A stretch of DNA of 64,000 nt from Costus lasius. Its lineage: Eukaryota > Streptophyta > Magnoliopsida > Zingiberales > Costaceae. Position numbers and translations under genes: made by a program. The notes below the pieces were generated by a model. It searched no databases. It was not told the origin of the DNA and saw nothing but the letters and a program-made list of their open reading frames with translations. Numbering within the stretch: position 1 is the first letter of the stretch; each line of letters begins with the position of its first letter. The stretch covers positions 130,113,608-130,177,607 of the forward strand of contig CM050446.2 of NCBI GenBank assembly GCA_027563935.2, given 5' to 3'. Below are positions 1-10,368 of the stretch, in pieces.

Positions 1-373
1 CTCTATTCAATTTCTTTTGATTCTTCGCTCTCTTCACATGACTGGGATAGACCCATTTGTGGAAGAGATAATTTCTCCTCTCATGGTGGGATAAACCCAT
101 CATGAGAGACTTGTCGAGATTATGCGGGGCATGGACTAGGTGATTGCCGAAATCTCAGCAAGTTAGGGATTGCAAGGAGGGCAACGGGTATGCCTCTTGT
201 AGACTCCTGAGAGAAACAAAGAATCAAAGATTTGTGATAAGAGGTGAAGGAAAAGAGACATGTTTTATTGAAAAACTAAAATTTCAGATTTTTGGTTTTT
301 CATGAGCATATAGACTTGCATGAGATAGTACCTTGATTGTGCATGGTGTTGTGGTCATAAGTGAAGCCCTTAG
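1..373. other. Flank left of element G, no gene recognised
   Basis: No open frame of note and no recognised motif. The last five bases (369-373, CTTAG) are the left copy of the target-site duplication of element G, so this stretch was once continuous with 3549 onward. It may be the 3' non-coding part of an older retroelement, because the resumed sequence at 3610-3629 is purine-rich just before an LTR start at 3630. That is inference only. Confidence 0.4.
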
Positions 374-1646
374 TGTCACGCCCCGGTCGGATCGTCCTAG
401 GATGAGCGCTTATCCGCTTCCTAGGGCCGTCCGGCGGAATACCAGAACGCAACTCGCCCTAGGGTTTCTGACCCAAAATTTGAAACCCTAATCTCCCCGA
501 AGAATTTTTATCCCCAAATACAAGATCGCACGGAAACCCTAACCCTAAAATCAATTTACCTCCAAATCAATTTTGACCCACCGGTCAAAATTACCGTCGA
601 ATTTGATTTTGCTGACGTCAGCCGCTCGACCCGCTGACGTCACCTGCCGATTTCGTTCGCCGCTCGCGAATTCGAAATCCCGTTCCCAATTTCGCCTCGC
701 TGACGTCCGTCTACGTCAGCCGAAATCGAGATTTCGATTTCGTTTTCACGCTCCGCCGCTGACCGTTGACCGCCTCGTTTCGAACGCCCGACGCGTTCGA
801 AACGCGCGTCGTCTTCAACCTCGCGACGCCGCCCGCGTCGTCGCCGTAGTCGAGCGCCACCGTTCGCCGAGAAACGGAACGCCCTAGCTCTCGAGCCTCA
901 CGAATCCGGGGAAGAGGGTTGAAATAGGAAGAAGCTTTTATTTCTCCGAAGAAAGCTTACAGAACCAACCTTCTCGCCCGTCGACCCCCGGTCGCCGGAC
1001 CTCCCTCTTCCCTCCCTCACCGTCGGCTCACCAGCCGCGGTTACATTCACTCTGTTTTTCCCTTTCTCTCGTCGGCACCGCCGCGCCGACCTTCGCCCTT
1101 GGCGGCATCAGAGCCCGGCTCTGGAAGAGGCGACGGCGCCCTCGCCGTCGCCGGTGGAGTCGTCCCCGGCGCTCTATGTGGTGACGCCCTTGCGCCCCCG
1201 AGCTCGTAAGCTTTCAGACTCTTTATAGACAAGCCGCCGCTCGTCTTCCTCCGTGTCCGAGTCTCGCGGAGACGAGCTTCTCCCTGCGCCGCACGCTCCG
1301 TCGCCCAGCGGCGTCCTCCATCGTCGCTGTCCGCGTCGTCCGCTACGCTGGCGAAGACCGCGTCTTCCGTCGAGGTTCCGTCTTCAGCTGCGCCGAGCTT
1401 CGCCGTCGTCCGCATCCACCGCACGCGGAGCAGACAACGCAGCGTCCGAGTGTCGCTCTCGTGGACGACGTCGTCCACGCCTTCGAAGTCGCCGAAGCCG
1501 CAGCGTGCGGGGAGATGCCGCTGCCGCTCCACGCGAAGCTCTGGTCAACATCCATAGTTGACCGGCTTTGTGATGCTTTCGTTGCACGGGCTGGATCTTG
1601 GGCTTGTGTTTGGGCCTGGGCCGGACCGCTGAACCGGGCCCTAACA
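374..1646 (-). repeat. Element G 3' LTR (left copy)
   Basis: 1273-bp terminal repeat, GC-rich, starting TGTCACGCC and ending CCTAACA. On the coding strand this is TGTTAGG...GGCGTGACA, with TG/CA ends. It matches 2272-3543 with few mismatches. It contains fortuitous GC-rich open frames on both strands. Confidence 0.92.
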
Positions 1647-1661
1647 ATACTCCCCCACCTG
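1647..1661 (-). other. Element G polypurine tract
   Basis: Read on the minus strand, a run of purines with six consecutive G (AGGTGGGGGAGTAT) directly precedes the LTR start TGTTAGG. It is the likely plus-strand primer site for reverse transcription. Confidence 0.75.
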
Positions 1662-1872
1662 ATTTGAACATCGCCCTCGATGTTCGATGCAAGTTGAACA
1701 CTGGCCCTCCAATGTTCAAAGTCCTCCATCTCCAGTCTGATGATGAGTGTTTGCTGCGCCATGCTTATAGCAACCTGCATCAATAAACTTGTCAAGGATA
1801 ATTTCGGACCTGTGGGTCATGGGCCCACCTCAATCTTGCTTCACCATGTTTGCTGAACTCAGCTGAACCTCG

Positions 1873-2165
1873 ATGTCCCTGACACCGGCATCGACGCCCC
1901 TGGCGCCGGCATCAACGCCCCTGGCGCCGGCATCAATCCTATGCATTGGCATCAACACGCCCTGGTGTTGGCATCAACGCCCCCTGGGGTTGGCATCAAC
2001 ACGCCTTAGTGTTGGCATCAATGCTATGCATTGGCATCAGAGCCCCTGCTCCGGGAAGTGATCTTGCAAATACCGAGCTCTTATAGAGTTCTCCCTCGAT
2101 GTCCCCTGACATCGGCATCGACGTCCCTGACATCGGCATCAACACACCCTAGTGTTGGCATCAGG
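1873..2165. repeat. Degenerate GC-rich minisatellite inside element G
   Basis: Imperfect tandem units of roughly 20-30 bp built on GGCATCAACGCCCCTGG and GACATCGGCATC fill most of the internal domain. Unit length and sequence drift along the array. No protein is implied, although one frame translates into a short repeat peptide. Confidence 0.75.
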
Positions 2166-2256
2166 GTCCCTACCCTGGAAGAACGACACTCCTTGTCGCC
2201 CGTAGTGATGGTGTTGCCTCTCGGATCCTTCTAATTCACCTTGCTGGATCATTTTA

Positions 2257-2269
2257 GGCTCTGATACCT
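2257..2269 (-). other. Element G primer-binding site (initiator-Met tRNA)
   Basis: On the minus strand AGGTATCAGAGCC lies two bases inside the right LTR. It matches the complement of the plant initiator-Met tRNA 3' end (TGGTATCAGAGCC) at 12 of 13 positions. This fixes the element orientation as minus. Confidence 0.85.
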
Positions 2270-2271
2270 GT

Positions 2272-3543
2272 TGTCACGCCCTGGTCGGATCGTCCTAGGA
2301 TGAGCGCTTATCCGCTTCCTAGGGCCGTCCGGCGGAATACCAGAACGCAACTCGCCCTAGGGTTTCCGACCCAAAATTCGAAACCCTAATCTCCCCGAAG
2401 AATTTTTATCCCCAAATACAAGATCGCACGGAAACCCTAACCCTAAAATCAATTTACCTCCAAATCAATTTTGACCCACCGGTCAAAATTACCGTCGAAT
2501 TTGATTTCGCTGACGTCAGCCGCTCGACCGCTGACGTCACCTGCCGATTTCGTTCGCCGCTCGCGAATTCGAAATCCCGTTCCCAATTTCGCCTCGCTGA
2601 CGTCCGTCTACGTCAGCCGAAATCGAGATTTCGATTTCGTTTTCACGCTCCGCCGCTGACCGTTGACCGCCTCGTTTCGAACGCCCGACGCGTTCGAAAC
2701 GCGCGTCGTCTTCAACCTCGCGACGCCGCCCGCGTCGTCGCCGTAGTCGAGCGCCGCCGTTCGCCGAGAAACGGAACGCCCTAGCTCTCGAGCCTCACGA
2801 ATCCGGGGAAGAGGGTTGAAATAGGAAGAAGCTTTTATTTCTCCGAAGAAAGCTTACAGAACCAACCTTCTCGCCCGTCGACCCCCGGTCGCCGGACCTC
2901 CCTCTTCCCTCTCTCACCGTCGGCTCACCAGCCGCTGTTACATTCACTCTGTTTTTCCCTTTCTCTCGTCGGCACCGCCGCGCCGACCTTCGCCCCTGGC
3001 GGCATCAGAGCCCGGCTCTGGAAGAGGCGACGGCGCCCTCGCCGTCGCCGGTGGAGTCGCCCCCGGCGCTCTATGTGGTGACGCCCTTGCGCCCCCGAGC
3101 TCGTAAGCTTTCAGCCTCTTTATAGACAAGCCGCCGCTCGTCTTCCTCCGTGTCCGAGTCTCGCGGAGACGAGCTTCTCCCTGCGCCGCACGCTCCGTCG
3201 CCCAGCGGCGTCCTCCATCGTCGCTGTCCGCGTCGTCCGCTACGCTGGCGAAGACCGCGTCTTCCGTCGAGGTTCCGTCTTCAGCTGCGCCGAGCTTCGC
3301 CGTCGTCCGCATCCACCGCACGCGGAGCAGACAACGCAGCGTCCAAGTGTCGCTCTCGTGGACGACGTCGTCCACGCCTTCGAAGTCGCCGAAGCCGCAG
3401 CGTGCGGGGAGATGCCGCTGCCGCTCCACGCGAAGCTCTGGTCAACATCCACAGTTGACCGGCTTTGTGATGCTTTCGTTGCACGGGCTGGATCTTGGGC
3501 TTGTGTTTGGGCCTGGGCCGGACCGCTGAACCGGGCCCTAACA
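2272..3543 (-). repeat. Element G 5' LTR (right copy)
   Basis: 1272-bp repeat nearly identical to 374-1646 and followed directly by the target duplication CTTAG at 3544-3548. Because the primer-binding site adjoins it, this is the upstream LTR of the minus-strand element. Confidence 0.92.
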
Positions 3544-3944
3544 CTTAGCATGCCTGTGATGTATTCTTGTGAGGCCTGCGTGCCGCCTTTCTTTTTCTTT
3601 TGTTTTGTAAAATTCAAGAAGAAGGTTAGTGATGCTTTGTATTTTAGTAGTAATTTTTCTTTGTATTTCATGATAAATCTAGGCTTATTTTGATACTTTC
3701 ACACTCTTTTAAGGTTTATTTACTTGAAAGCTTCGGAATCTTCACTTTTTCTTGTTTTTATAGAATTTCAGGTATAATCAACCATTTTTTATGTCTTTTG
3801 AAGATTCTAAATCCATGAGATGATTTCTTATATGAAAACGAAGCCGCCCATCAAATTTGGGTCCAATCGGAGTTAGTCTGAAAAATACGGCAGCATTTTC
3901 GCCTGACAGCAGGAAATTCACAGAGAGCTTCACGGGCAGGTGAA

Positions 3945-6009
3945 TTATTGTATCCCAACAAGTAGGTAAACAAAACTTATTTCTGAAGTCGCAGCCAAAC
4001 TTATTGTATGGCGCACAGGGACTTGTCACCCCCTGATACGGTTCCAAAAACTTGTTGAGTTATCACACTTGTTGTTATCTCCGCAAGTGCATGAATACTC
4101 GAAGTAATAAAGAAAGATATCGAACCCACATAGACCTATGTTGTCAAGTACCAAATAATTGATTTCTTCCTATATAGGCAATCGAATAAAAGCAAAGTAA
4201 AGATAAAAAACTCACGGGAAAATACTATCAGAGAGAAACTGGGACTAGGGTTTCATTCACTTTAATTTTCATGACTAGATATATAAGGATATTCATCAAT
4301 CAAATTCTATTATGATAAAGGCATAATTTACTTTGTAAAGAGATGAACTCACTTTTGTGTAGATAATCATGCAGAGACCAATCCTCGCTTTCGCGCAAGA
4401 TTTATCCCAAGCTAATGATAAGTAAATCATCAAACAAAGAACTCGAGGATCACTTTCGTGCATCTGAGTTCTAAGTTGATCGCCTCGAGTGGAAACTCAA
4501 GGATCACTTTCGTGCATCCGAGTCTCAACACAAGTTTTACCTATGGTTCTCCAACGTTCCGATCCTCACTTTCGTTCAAGATCTCTACATTTGATACAAT
4601 AACTTAATCCTAGGTTCATAATTATCATCATGGCAATTTAAACTACTAAAATAAAGAAATAAGAACTTAACCTAATTTCTTACGGTGAGTTCCTATTAAT
4701 CAATTTTAGGGTTCCAAGTTCTCAAGCAAATCACCTTTCGGTCCTTATTGCGAAAACTCTAAATCATGATGACAAAAAGTAAACTAAGGAGAATTTTAGA
4801 GCAATAATCGCATAAGTAAAATTATCATAATAAAACTATTTTGACGAAAATAAAGTTATCTAATCATTAGAAATAAAGGTGAATTACTCTCCCATGTCCC
4901 AAAATAAGATTAAGCTAGGATGGAAGAGAAAATATAATAAACCATAGTTTCAAGTGTCAAAAATGCAAGAAGAAGGGAGAAACAACGTTACAACACTGTT
5001 GTAATGGAAATTACAGCCGTAATTTGCTTGTGAACCCACGGTGAACAGTGTTGGCGCCGTTCTTTTGTTGATTCCTCCTCCGATAGGACTCCTTTCACTC
5101 TAAAACTTCTGGTGTGTTATCCCCTCCTCTAGACGAAGCTTCTGTGTAAAAATTATGACCTGAGGAGGCCTCCATGCCTCTCGGCGTGAAGCCAAACCCT
5201 AAGCACCTCTCTGTCTATTGCTCCCCCGATTCATCCTAAAAATTGGAGCTTTCAATGCCTTTATCTTCTCCTCCTCGAGACCAGTCCACCACTTCTTTCG
5301 GATCTCAATTTGGATGTCTGGATCTCCCGCAATCATCTCCACAAAAATCGGTCTTTAAAGTTGACCGTGGAAGTCGCGTTCAAAAGCAGAAATACGACAG
5401 TATAATATTTCACGGTAGTGCCGTAAAATTGCTCGCGTTCTCTGATCTGAATTGTCTGGCAAATATGACACCGTATAATGGTTCACGGCACTGCCGTAAA
5501 ATCAGCTGAACTCTCTGGTCAAAATCGTCTAGAAAATACGGCCCGTGACAAAGTTTACGGTAGTGCCGTAAAATCAGGAATTATCTCTGTTCTGAATGCG
5601 CTTCAAAATACGGCAGTGTTAAGTTTTACGACAGTGCCGTATTTTTCATTAAACCTTCTGGTCGTAAATTTCACCAATTTACGACAGTGCTCTGATATTA
5701 CGGTATCGTACGGAAATACGGTACTGTAATATAGAATACGGCACTACCATATTTTGGTGTGTTGCTCTGATTTGCGTAAAATTTATCAGGTGATCTCCTC
5801 TTGATAATGGTAACTCTTTCATGTCTTTGATTTTGCTTGAAAATGCCTTAAAATAGTGCCTTTTTACCTGAAAATCATGAAAAACCAAAACAGAAGTAGA
5901 TTTTGCAATATTTGATAAATTTAGCTTAAAAATAAGCAAAAGATCTTCAATTTAGCATGAAAAGATATATAAAATGATACAAAATATACTATATATTTTA
6001 GTATCATCA
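3945..6009 (-). mobile_element. Element D: truncated Athila-type LTR inserted in the A LTR
   Basis: On the minus strand an LTR-like unit runs from 6009 (TGATGATACT) to about 4053 (CTCAACA) and is followed by AGTTTTTGG and a degenerate Asp-type primer site, in the same arrangement as in element B. About 110 bp of internal sequence remains to about 3945. The host LTR resumes at 6010 with GAACCCGGCGGGG, which would complete the hairpin arm CACGGGCAGGTGAA left at about 3930-3943. A TGAA shared at both edges could be the duplication, but the left end is not certain. Confidence 0.6.
5385..5760. repeat. Repeated ACGG..CCGT palindromes in the D LTR
   Basis: About six imperfect units of 70-90 bp each contain a short palindrome of the type TTACGGCAGTGCCGTAA, separated by spacers related to CTGATCTGAATTGTCTGGC. 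Each palindrome can fold as a 6-7-bp stem. Similar palindromes occur in the A and B LTRs. Confidence 0.7.
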
Positions 6010-6175
6010 TGAACCCGGCGGGGTTCACCCGTGATTCTCTCTGTTGTGTAGCACTCAAAGTGGCCAGAGCACTTCACGGGCAGGTGAATTCGGCGGGATT
6101 CACCCATGCTTCTCTCGACTAAACTGTGCCGAATACATCACGGCCAGGTGAACCCGGCGGGGTTCACCCGTGATT
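6010..6175 (+). repeat. Three hairpin units in the element A LTR
   Basis: Three units of about 75-85 bp contain CACGGGCAGGTGAA and GGGGTTCACCCGTG arms around GGCG, able to form a GC-rich stem. The unit left of insertion D (about 3926-3945) has the same first arm. Confidence 0.7.
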
Positions 6176-7175
6176 TCAACCTAGGCACGTGCGAACCCGA
6201 GTCCCACTCGGATTTTCTCTGATTTTCAACCTCTTTGAAGTCCAAATTTGACAAGTAAGGATTCTATAGAAAGCTGATTCGAAGGAGAAGACGTGAGGTA
6301 TAAAAGCCATAATTTTCATGCCCTAAAGAGAGAGAAATCACGCGATGAAGCGGTAGAAGGCGGAAAAACACGGCGACAAGGTGATTTTCGGGGATTTTCG
6401 GAGATTGAGATGTCTTCAGGACACTTTCGGTTTATTGTTTCCTTCCTCTTAGACTCACTTCCTTGTAGTTTTCTTCCCCCTTAAAGAGAGATTTTGAGCA
6501 TTTCAATGACGATTATAGCGTAAAACCTTTTTCAGGACTCAGTTGAAGCCCGTTGACAATTCTTAGTTGCAAACCTTGATTTAATTATGTTATTTGAATT
6601 ATATTGTGAGCATATTTTACTTTGATATGCATATCTCATGATTTTACCTTGGTCAAGTATTTTCATGTATTAGTCGTTACGATTCATACCGAGAGGAGGA
6701 TCATAAAGACGGATCTTCTTAGTAAAACTTGCGAAACCTGGACACGAGAGTGCTTGGTCTTCACTCGAGGGTTTCACAATCTTCCATAGAACTCATTGGG
6801 TTGGTCTAAAATGATCCACCGCGAGAGTAGGAGATCGTCTTAGTCAAACACCGGGGTGTACACTCGAGAGAGGGCACCTTGTACCCTAGGGATAGATTCC
6901 TTGTGCAATATCATAAATTTAGATAACTGATACTCTTAAGTGTGATTAAAATCGTCGGTGTAGTGGAAACATAGCCCTGATATCTCTCTCACATTTATTC
7001 TCTACCGACGTAGCGTTGATTTCTTATTTTCGATTCAAGTTTTCAAAACCCCGTTTTTGATTTGCTTAGATATTGAAACTTGGATTTTCTGGTACTCAAC
7101 CTTGTTCCCTATGGGATTTGACATCTTTTATATTACTTCGACATAACCATGCACTTGCGGGATGTGTCAAGTTTT

Positions 7176-7193
7176 TGGCGCCGTTGCCGGGGA
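7176..7193 (+). other. Element A primer-binding site (Asp tRNA)
   Basis: TGGCGCCGTTGCCGGGGA follows the LTR end after a six-base spacer. It is the Asp-tRNA-type primer site characteristic of Athila-lineage elements, and it defines the plus orientation. Confidence 0.88.
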
Positions 7194-7329
7194 ACAATGG
7201 TTGATATTAATATATTTTCGAGAATTTGTAGACTAGGTTTTAGTTAGTTTTTCTTTACTGCACTGCTATTTTTCTTTTTCTTTCTATTTGCTTGTTGCCT
7301 TAGAACTTTAAAATCTTGACTGACCATTT

Positions 7330-8640
7330 TATGCGAAGAAGTTCTAGGGCAGGTACATTCTTTGACATTGATCCAGAGATTGAGCGCACATTCAGGATCA
7401 GAAGAAAGTAGAACGAAATTCAGAAGAAGGAAAACATGAACCATCCAGGTGGAGAAAATCAGATGGAACAAATTCAACTTGGAGTGAACAATGATTAGAT
7501 ACCTCAACCAGTGGAGAACAACTACAACAATAGGACATTGAATGACTACTCTGCTCCATACACACATGTTTACAATCAGGAATTGCGAGGCCCACGGTTG
7601 AGGCCAACAATTTTGAAATAAAACTTGTGTTACTTTCTATGGTACAACAAAACCAATTTGGTGGTTCTCCTCTTGAGGACCCCAACATGCACCTCTCTAT
7701 TTTTCTAGAATATTGTGATATGCTGAAAATTAACGGTGTGTCTGCTGATGCTATCAGGTTGCGATTATTTCTCTTTTCTTTGAGGGACAGAGCGAGAGCT
7801 TGGCTTCACACGCTACCTTCTGCTTCAATAAGAACATGGGCGGAGCTATCTCAAGGCTTTCTATCCAAGTATTTCCCTCCATCCAAAACAATTCAGTTGT
7901 GGAATCAGATAACGAGTTTCATTCAGAGAGATGGAGAATCCTTATATGAGGCCTGGGAGAGGTTTAAAGAGCTCCAAAGGATGTGTCAACATCACGGAAT
8001 TGAGACTTGGGTCTTAATCCAAACGTTCTATAACGTGTTGGATTACAACATAAGACTTACAGTGGATGCTGCAGCAGGAGGCGCTTTGATGAATAGACGG
8101 GTTGAAAATGCAATGAACCTCCTCGAGGACACGGTGATCAACCATCACCAATGGACATCTGAGAGAGGTACATCTAACAAGAAGTCAGGTAAGTATGACC
8201 TTGACTCTCTGACTGCTCTTACAACTAAGGTGGATAATTTGACTAGAAAGATTGATTCTTGGTCTGTTAATCCAATGGATATTAACTCTATTTCTTGTGA
8301 GGTCTGTGGAGTTGCAGGTCATGCAGGAGCAGATTGTTAGGCAGGAGATGGACAGATGGTTGCGAATCACCCTGAGCAATTGAATGCTGTTGAAAACTTC
8401 AATCCCAACAATAATCCTTATTCCAGCACATACAATCCAGGATGGCGCAATCACCCGAACATCTCATACCGAACAACTCAGCCAATGTAACCTGGACAAG
8501 TACCCTCACAGCAAGCCCAGCCCCAACAAGGAAATTTCAGGCAGCCCCAACAGAGCAATTTCAGACCACCAGGATTTCAGGCTAGAAACTACAATGCACC
8601 ACCACCACAGCCAAGGCCAAACAATGATTCACAGCTGAGT
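7330..8640 (+). pseudogene. Element A gag remnant
   Basis: A start at 7330 (MRRSSRAG...) aligns with the intact-looking start of the element B gag. The frame is broken by early stops near 7408, 7497 and 7618, then stays open from 7627 to 8340. That stretch holds a retrotransposon gag domain (LRLFLFSLRDRARAWL; tryptophan-rich helix; KYFPPSKT) and a C-terminal zinc-knuckle-like C-x2-C-x4-H-x4-C (CEVCGVAGHAGADC, ending at the stop at 8338-8340). A further stop and a shift to another frame occur before 8648. The protein would have formed the virus-like particle. The copy is non-functional. The opposite-facing element B gag gives an independent template for the alignment. Confidence 0.88.
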
Positions 8641-8647
8641 AAGCAAC

Positions 8648-9540
8648 TTGAAGGATTTGACGGACATGATGAATCTTATGATGACAAGGATGGACTCCCT
8701 GGAGATACACAATAAGATGCTAGAAAGTCAGCTAGCCCAACAAGCTAGCTCATCCTCCAGAGCACCAGGTAAGCTACCATCCCAACCAGAAGTAAACCCG
8801 AGGGAGCATTGCAATGCAATCTCCACTCAGAGCGGCAAACAACTTGAGGATCCAAAGATGCCGACCGATGATAGAGGAGACGAAGTAACACCAGAGCCTG
8901 TGGAACCGCATTCAGATGCAACACCTGAGGCACTGGAACCAGCTGAAGAGGAGCGGCCCTACGTGGGACCGCCTGCATATAAGCCACCGATTCCTTTTCC
9001 ATAGAGGCTTGTCAACGCTAAATTAGACAAGCAGTTTGGTAAGTTTTTAGAAGTCTTGAAGAAACTTTATATTAACATCTCTTTCGTTGATGCTCTTTCG
9101 CAGATGCCGACTTATGCAAAATTCCTAAAAGACACCTTATCAAACAAGAGGAAGCTGGAAGATCAAGGCACCATTGCACTTACTGAGGAGTGCAGCACCA
9201 TCATTCAGAACAAGCTCCCTCAGAAGCTTAAGGACCCTGGCAGTTTCTCCATACCCTACCAGATTGGGGAGATGTCCTTTTAGAGAGCTTTGTGTGATCT
9301 AGGAGCAAGCGTCAGCCTGATGTCGTTGTCACTTTGTAAAAGGCTAGACTTAGGGGATTTGCAACCAACTAACATTTCTATACAGCTTGTAGACAGATCG
9401 GTGTGTCAACCAGTTGGTATTTCAGAGGACGTACCTGTTAAAGTAGGAGATTACTTTATTCCTGCTGATTTTGTTGTCTTGGAAATTGATGAGGATGACA
9501 GGCTCCCTATCATTCTGGGGAGACCTTTTCTAAGTCATCA
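8648..9540 (+). pseudogene. Element A gag C-terminus and aspartic protease remnant
   Basis: In a frame shifted relative to gag, the sequence encodes a proline-rich linker (YVGPPAYKPPIPFP), then after a stop at 9002-9004 the segment LKKLYINISFVDALSQMPTY. After a second stop near 9281 comes the protease core with D-L-G-A-S-V-S-L-M around residue positions corresponding to 9296-9322, and the flap-distal L-G-R-P-F. Homology to fragment C ends at about 9535, where the sequence changes abruptly. Two stops and the frame change make it inactive. Confidence 0.85.
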
Positions 9541-10368
9541 AATTAAATACTCAAAATGCTTTCTAAGTTCAAAATTAAGGATAAAATGAATCTGATTAAT
9601 CCTTGACAATTTTAAACATTTAGAATTCATATCTATAAAGCTTTGAAGGACTAGCAAATCATGAAAAAGGACACTATAAACTTAAATTGTTGCATATGTA
9701 TAAATATTGAATCAATGAAAGATTTAAATTTTTTTTTTGCAAGAGCTCCCTTTGTATTATTGGCGAAACCCTGTACAGTTATATCAAAAGTGTGAAATAC
9801 AGCTCAGAAAAATTCAAAAAATATACCATATCAAAGATATTCAAGTTTTACATGGTAATCAAGTCTCAAATGTCAAATACCGTCATGTTTTATCGTTCAA
9901 ATCATAGTTTACCATATCAAATTACTATTCACTCAAAATATCAAGGCATGTATTAAAATTAGTCTAAAATTTTACAAACTCATCAACCAAGCATCCAAAA
10001 CCATCATAAAGCATCACAGTCACATGATGAATATCAAATATATACAAAACCATCCTATCTGTATCAAGTTCATCATCTCAAGGTCTAATACCATCATGAA
10101 CGTACAATATCACACATACACATAAAGAAAACATAAAAAACGTCATGTGTGGTCATATCAGCATCAAATCCACTAAATCAAAGCCTGTGCACAAATAAGA
10201 TATATGTGAGATCTCATGCATAATATTAAAGAACTACTTCAAATTGCATGTAAAGAGAATAAGATACTCACAAAGCCTGTCAATCTGTCTCTGTGTGCTC
10301 GGAGTCCTCCTCCTCGTCTCTAGTATGTCGTGTCGATGAAGATGGGAGACAACGCCGTAATAGCTCCT
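9541..10368. other. AT-rich non-coding stretch between elements A and B
   Basis: AT-rich sequence with frequent ATCAAA/CATCA words and no open frame of note. It lies downstream of the minus-strand pseudogene at 10369-12530 and may be its 3' non-coding region. No LTR start matching element B was found here, so the 3' LTR of B appears lost. Confidence 0.4.

Larger units (their letters stand above)
374..3543 (-). mobile_element. Element G: non-autonomous LTR retrotransposon (LARD-like), complete
   Basis: Two direct repeats of 1273 and 1272 bp (374-1646 and 2272-3543) begin TGTCACGCC and end CCTAACA, and are flanked by the 5-bp duplication CTTAG at 369-373 and 3544-3548. The internal part is only 625 bp and holds no gag or pol. 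A primer-binding site for initiator-Met tRNA lies against the right LTR and a purine tract, read on the minus strand, lies against the left LTR, so the element reads right to left. About 13 mismatches between the LTRs were counted by eye (about 1%), which suggests a recent insertion. Without proteins of its own it must have been mobilised by a helper element. The internal region is unusually short for LARD elements and the LTRs unusually long for TRIM elements. Confidence 0.93.
3630..7169 (+). repeat. Element A 5' LTR, split by insertion D
   Basis: The start TGATGCTTTGTATTTTAG parallels the start of the element B LTR (TGATGCGTTGTATTTACA), and similarity continues through about 3800. The end GCGGGATGTGTCA lies seven bases before the primer-binding site. 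Without D (about 3945-6009) the LTR would be roughly 1.5 kb, close to the 1445 bp of element B. The coding-strand part from 6650 carries the CGAGAG-rich segments also seen in the B and D LTRs. Confidence 0.75.
3630..9540 (+). mobile_element. Element A: truncated Athila-lineage Ty3/gypsy element
   Basis: The parts in order are a 5' LTR (3630-7169, interrupted by insertion D), an Asp-tRNA primer-binding site at 7176, and a decayed gag and protease reading frame ending near 9540 at the conserved protease segment (I-L-G-R-P-F). RT, RNase H, integrase and 3' LTR are absent, so the element was cut off by a deletion or by rearrangement with the minus-strand sequence that follows. The Athila assignment rests on the TGGCGCCGTTGCCGGGGA site, the gag similarity to element B, and the D-L-G-A protease motif. 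Confidence 0.85.

Noticed and set aside
1047..3429. 161-codon minus-strand frames present in both LTRs of element G (1047-1532 and 2944-3429)
   Set aside because: They recur only because the LTRs are duplicates. The composition is GC-rich and low in complexity, overlapping frames are open on both strands, and no domain is visible.
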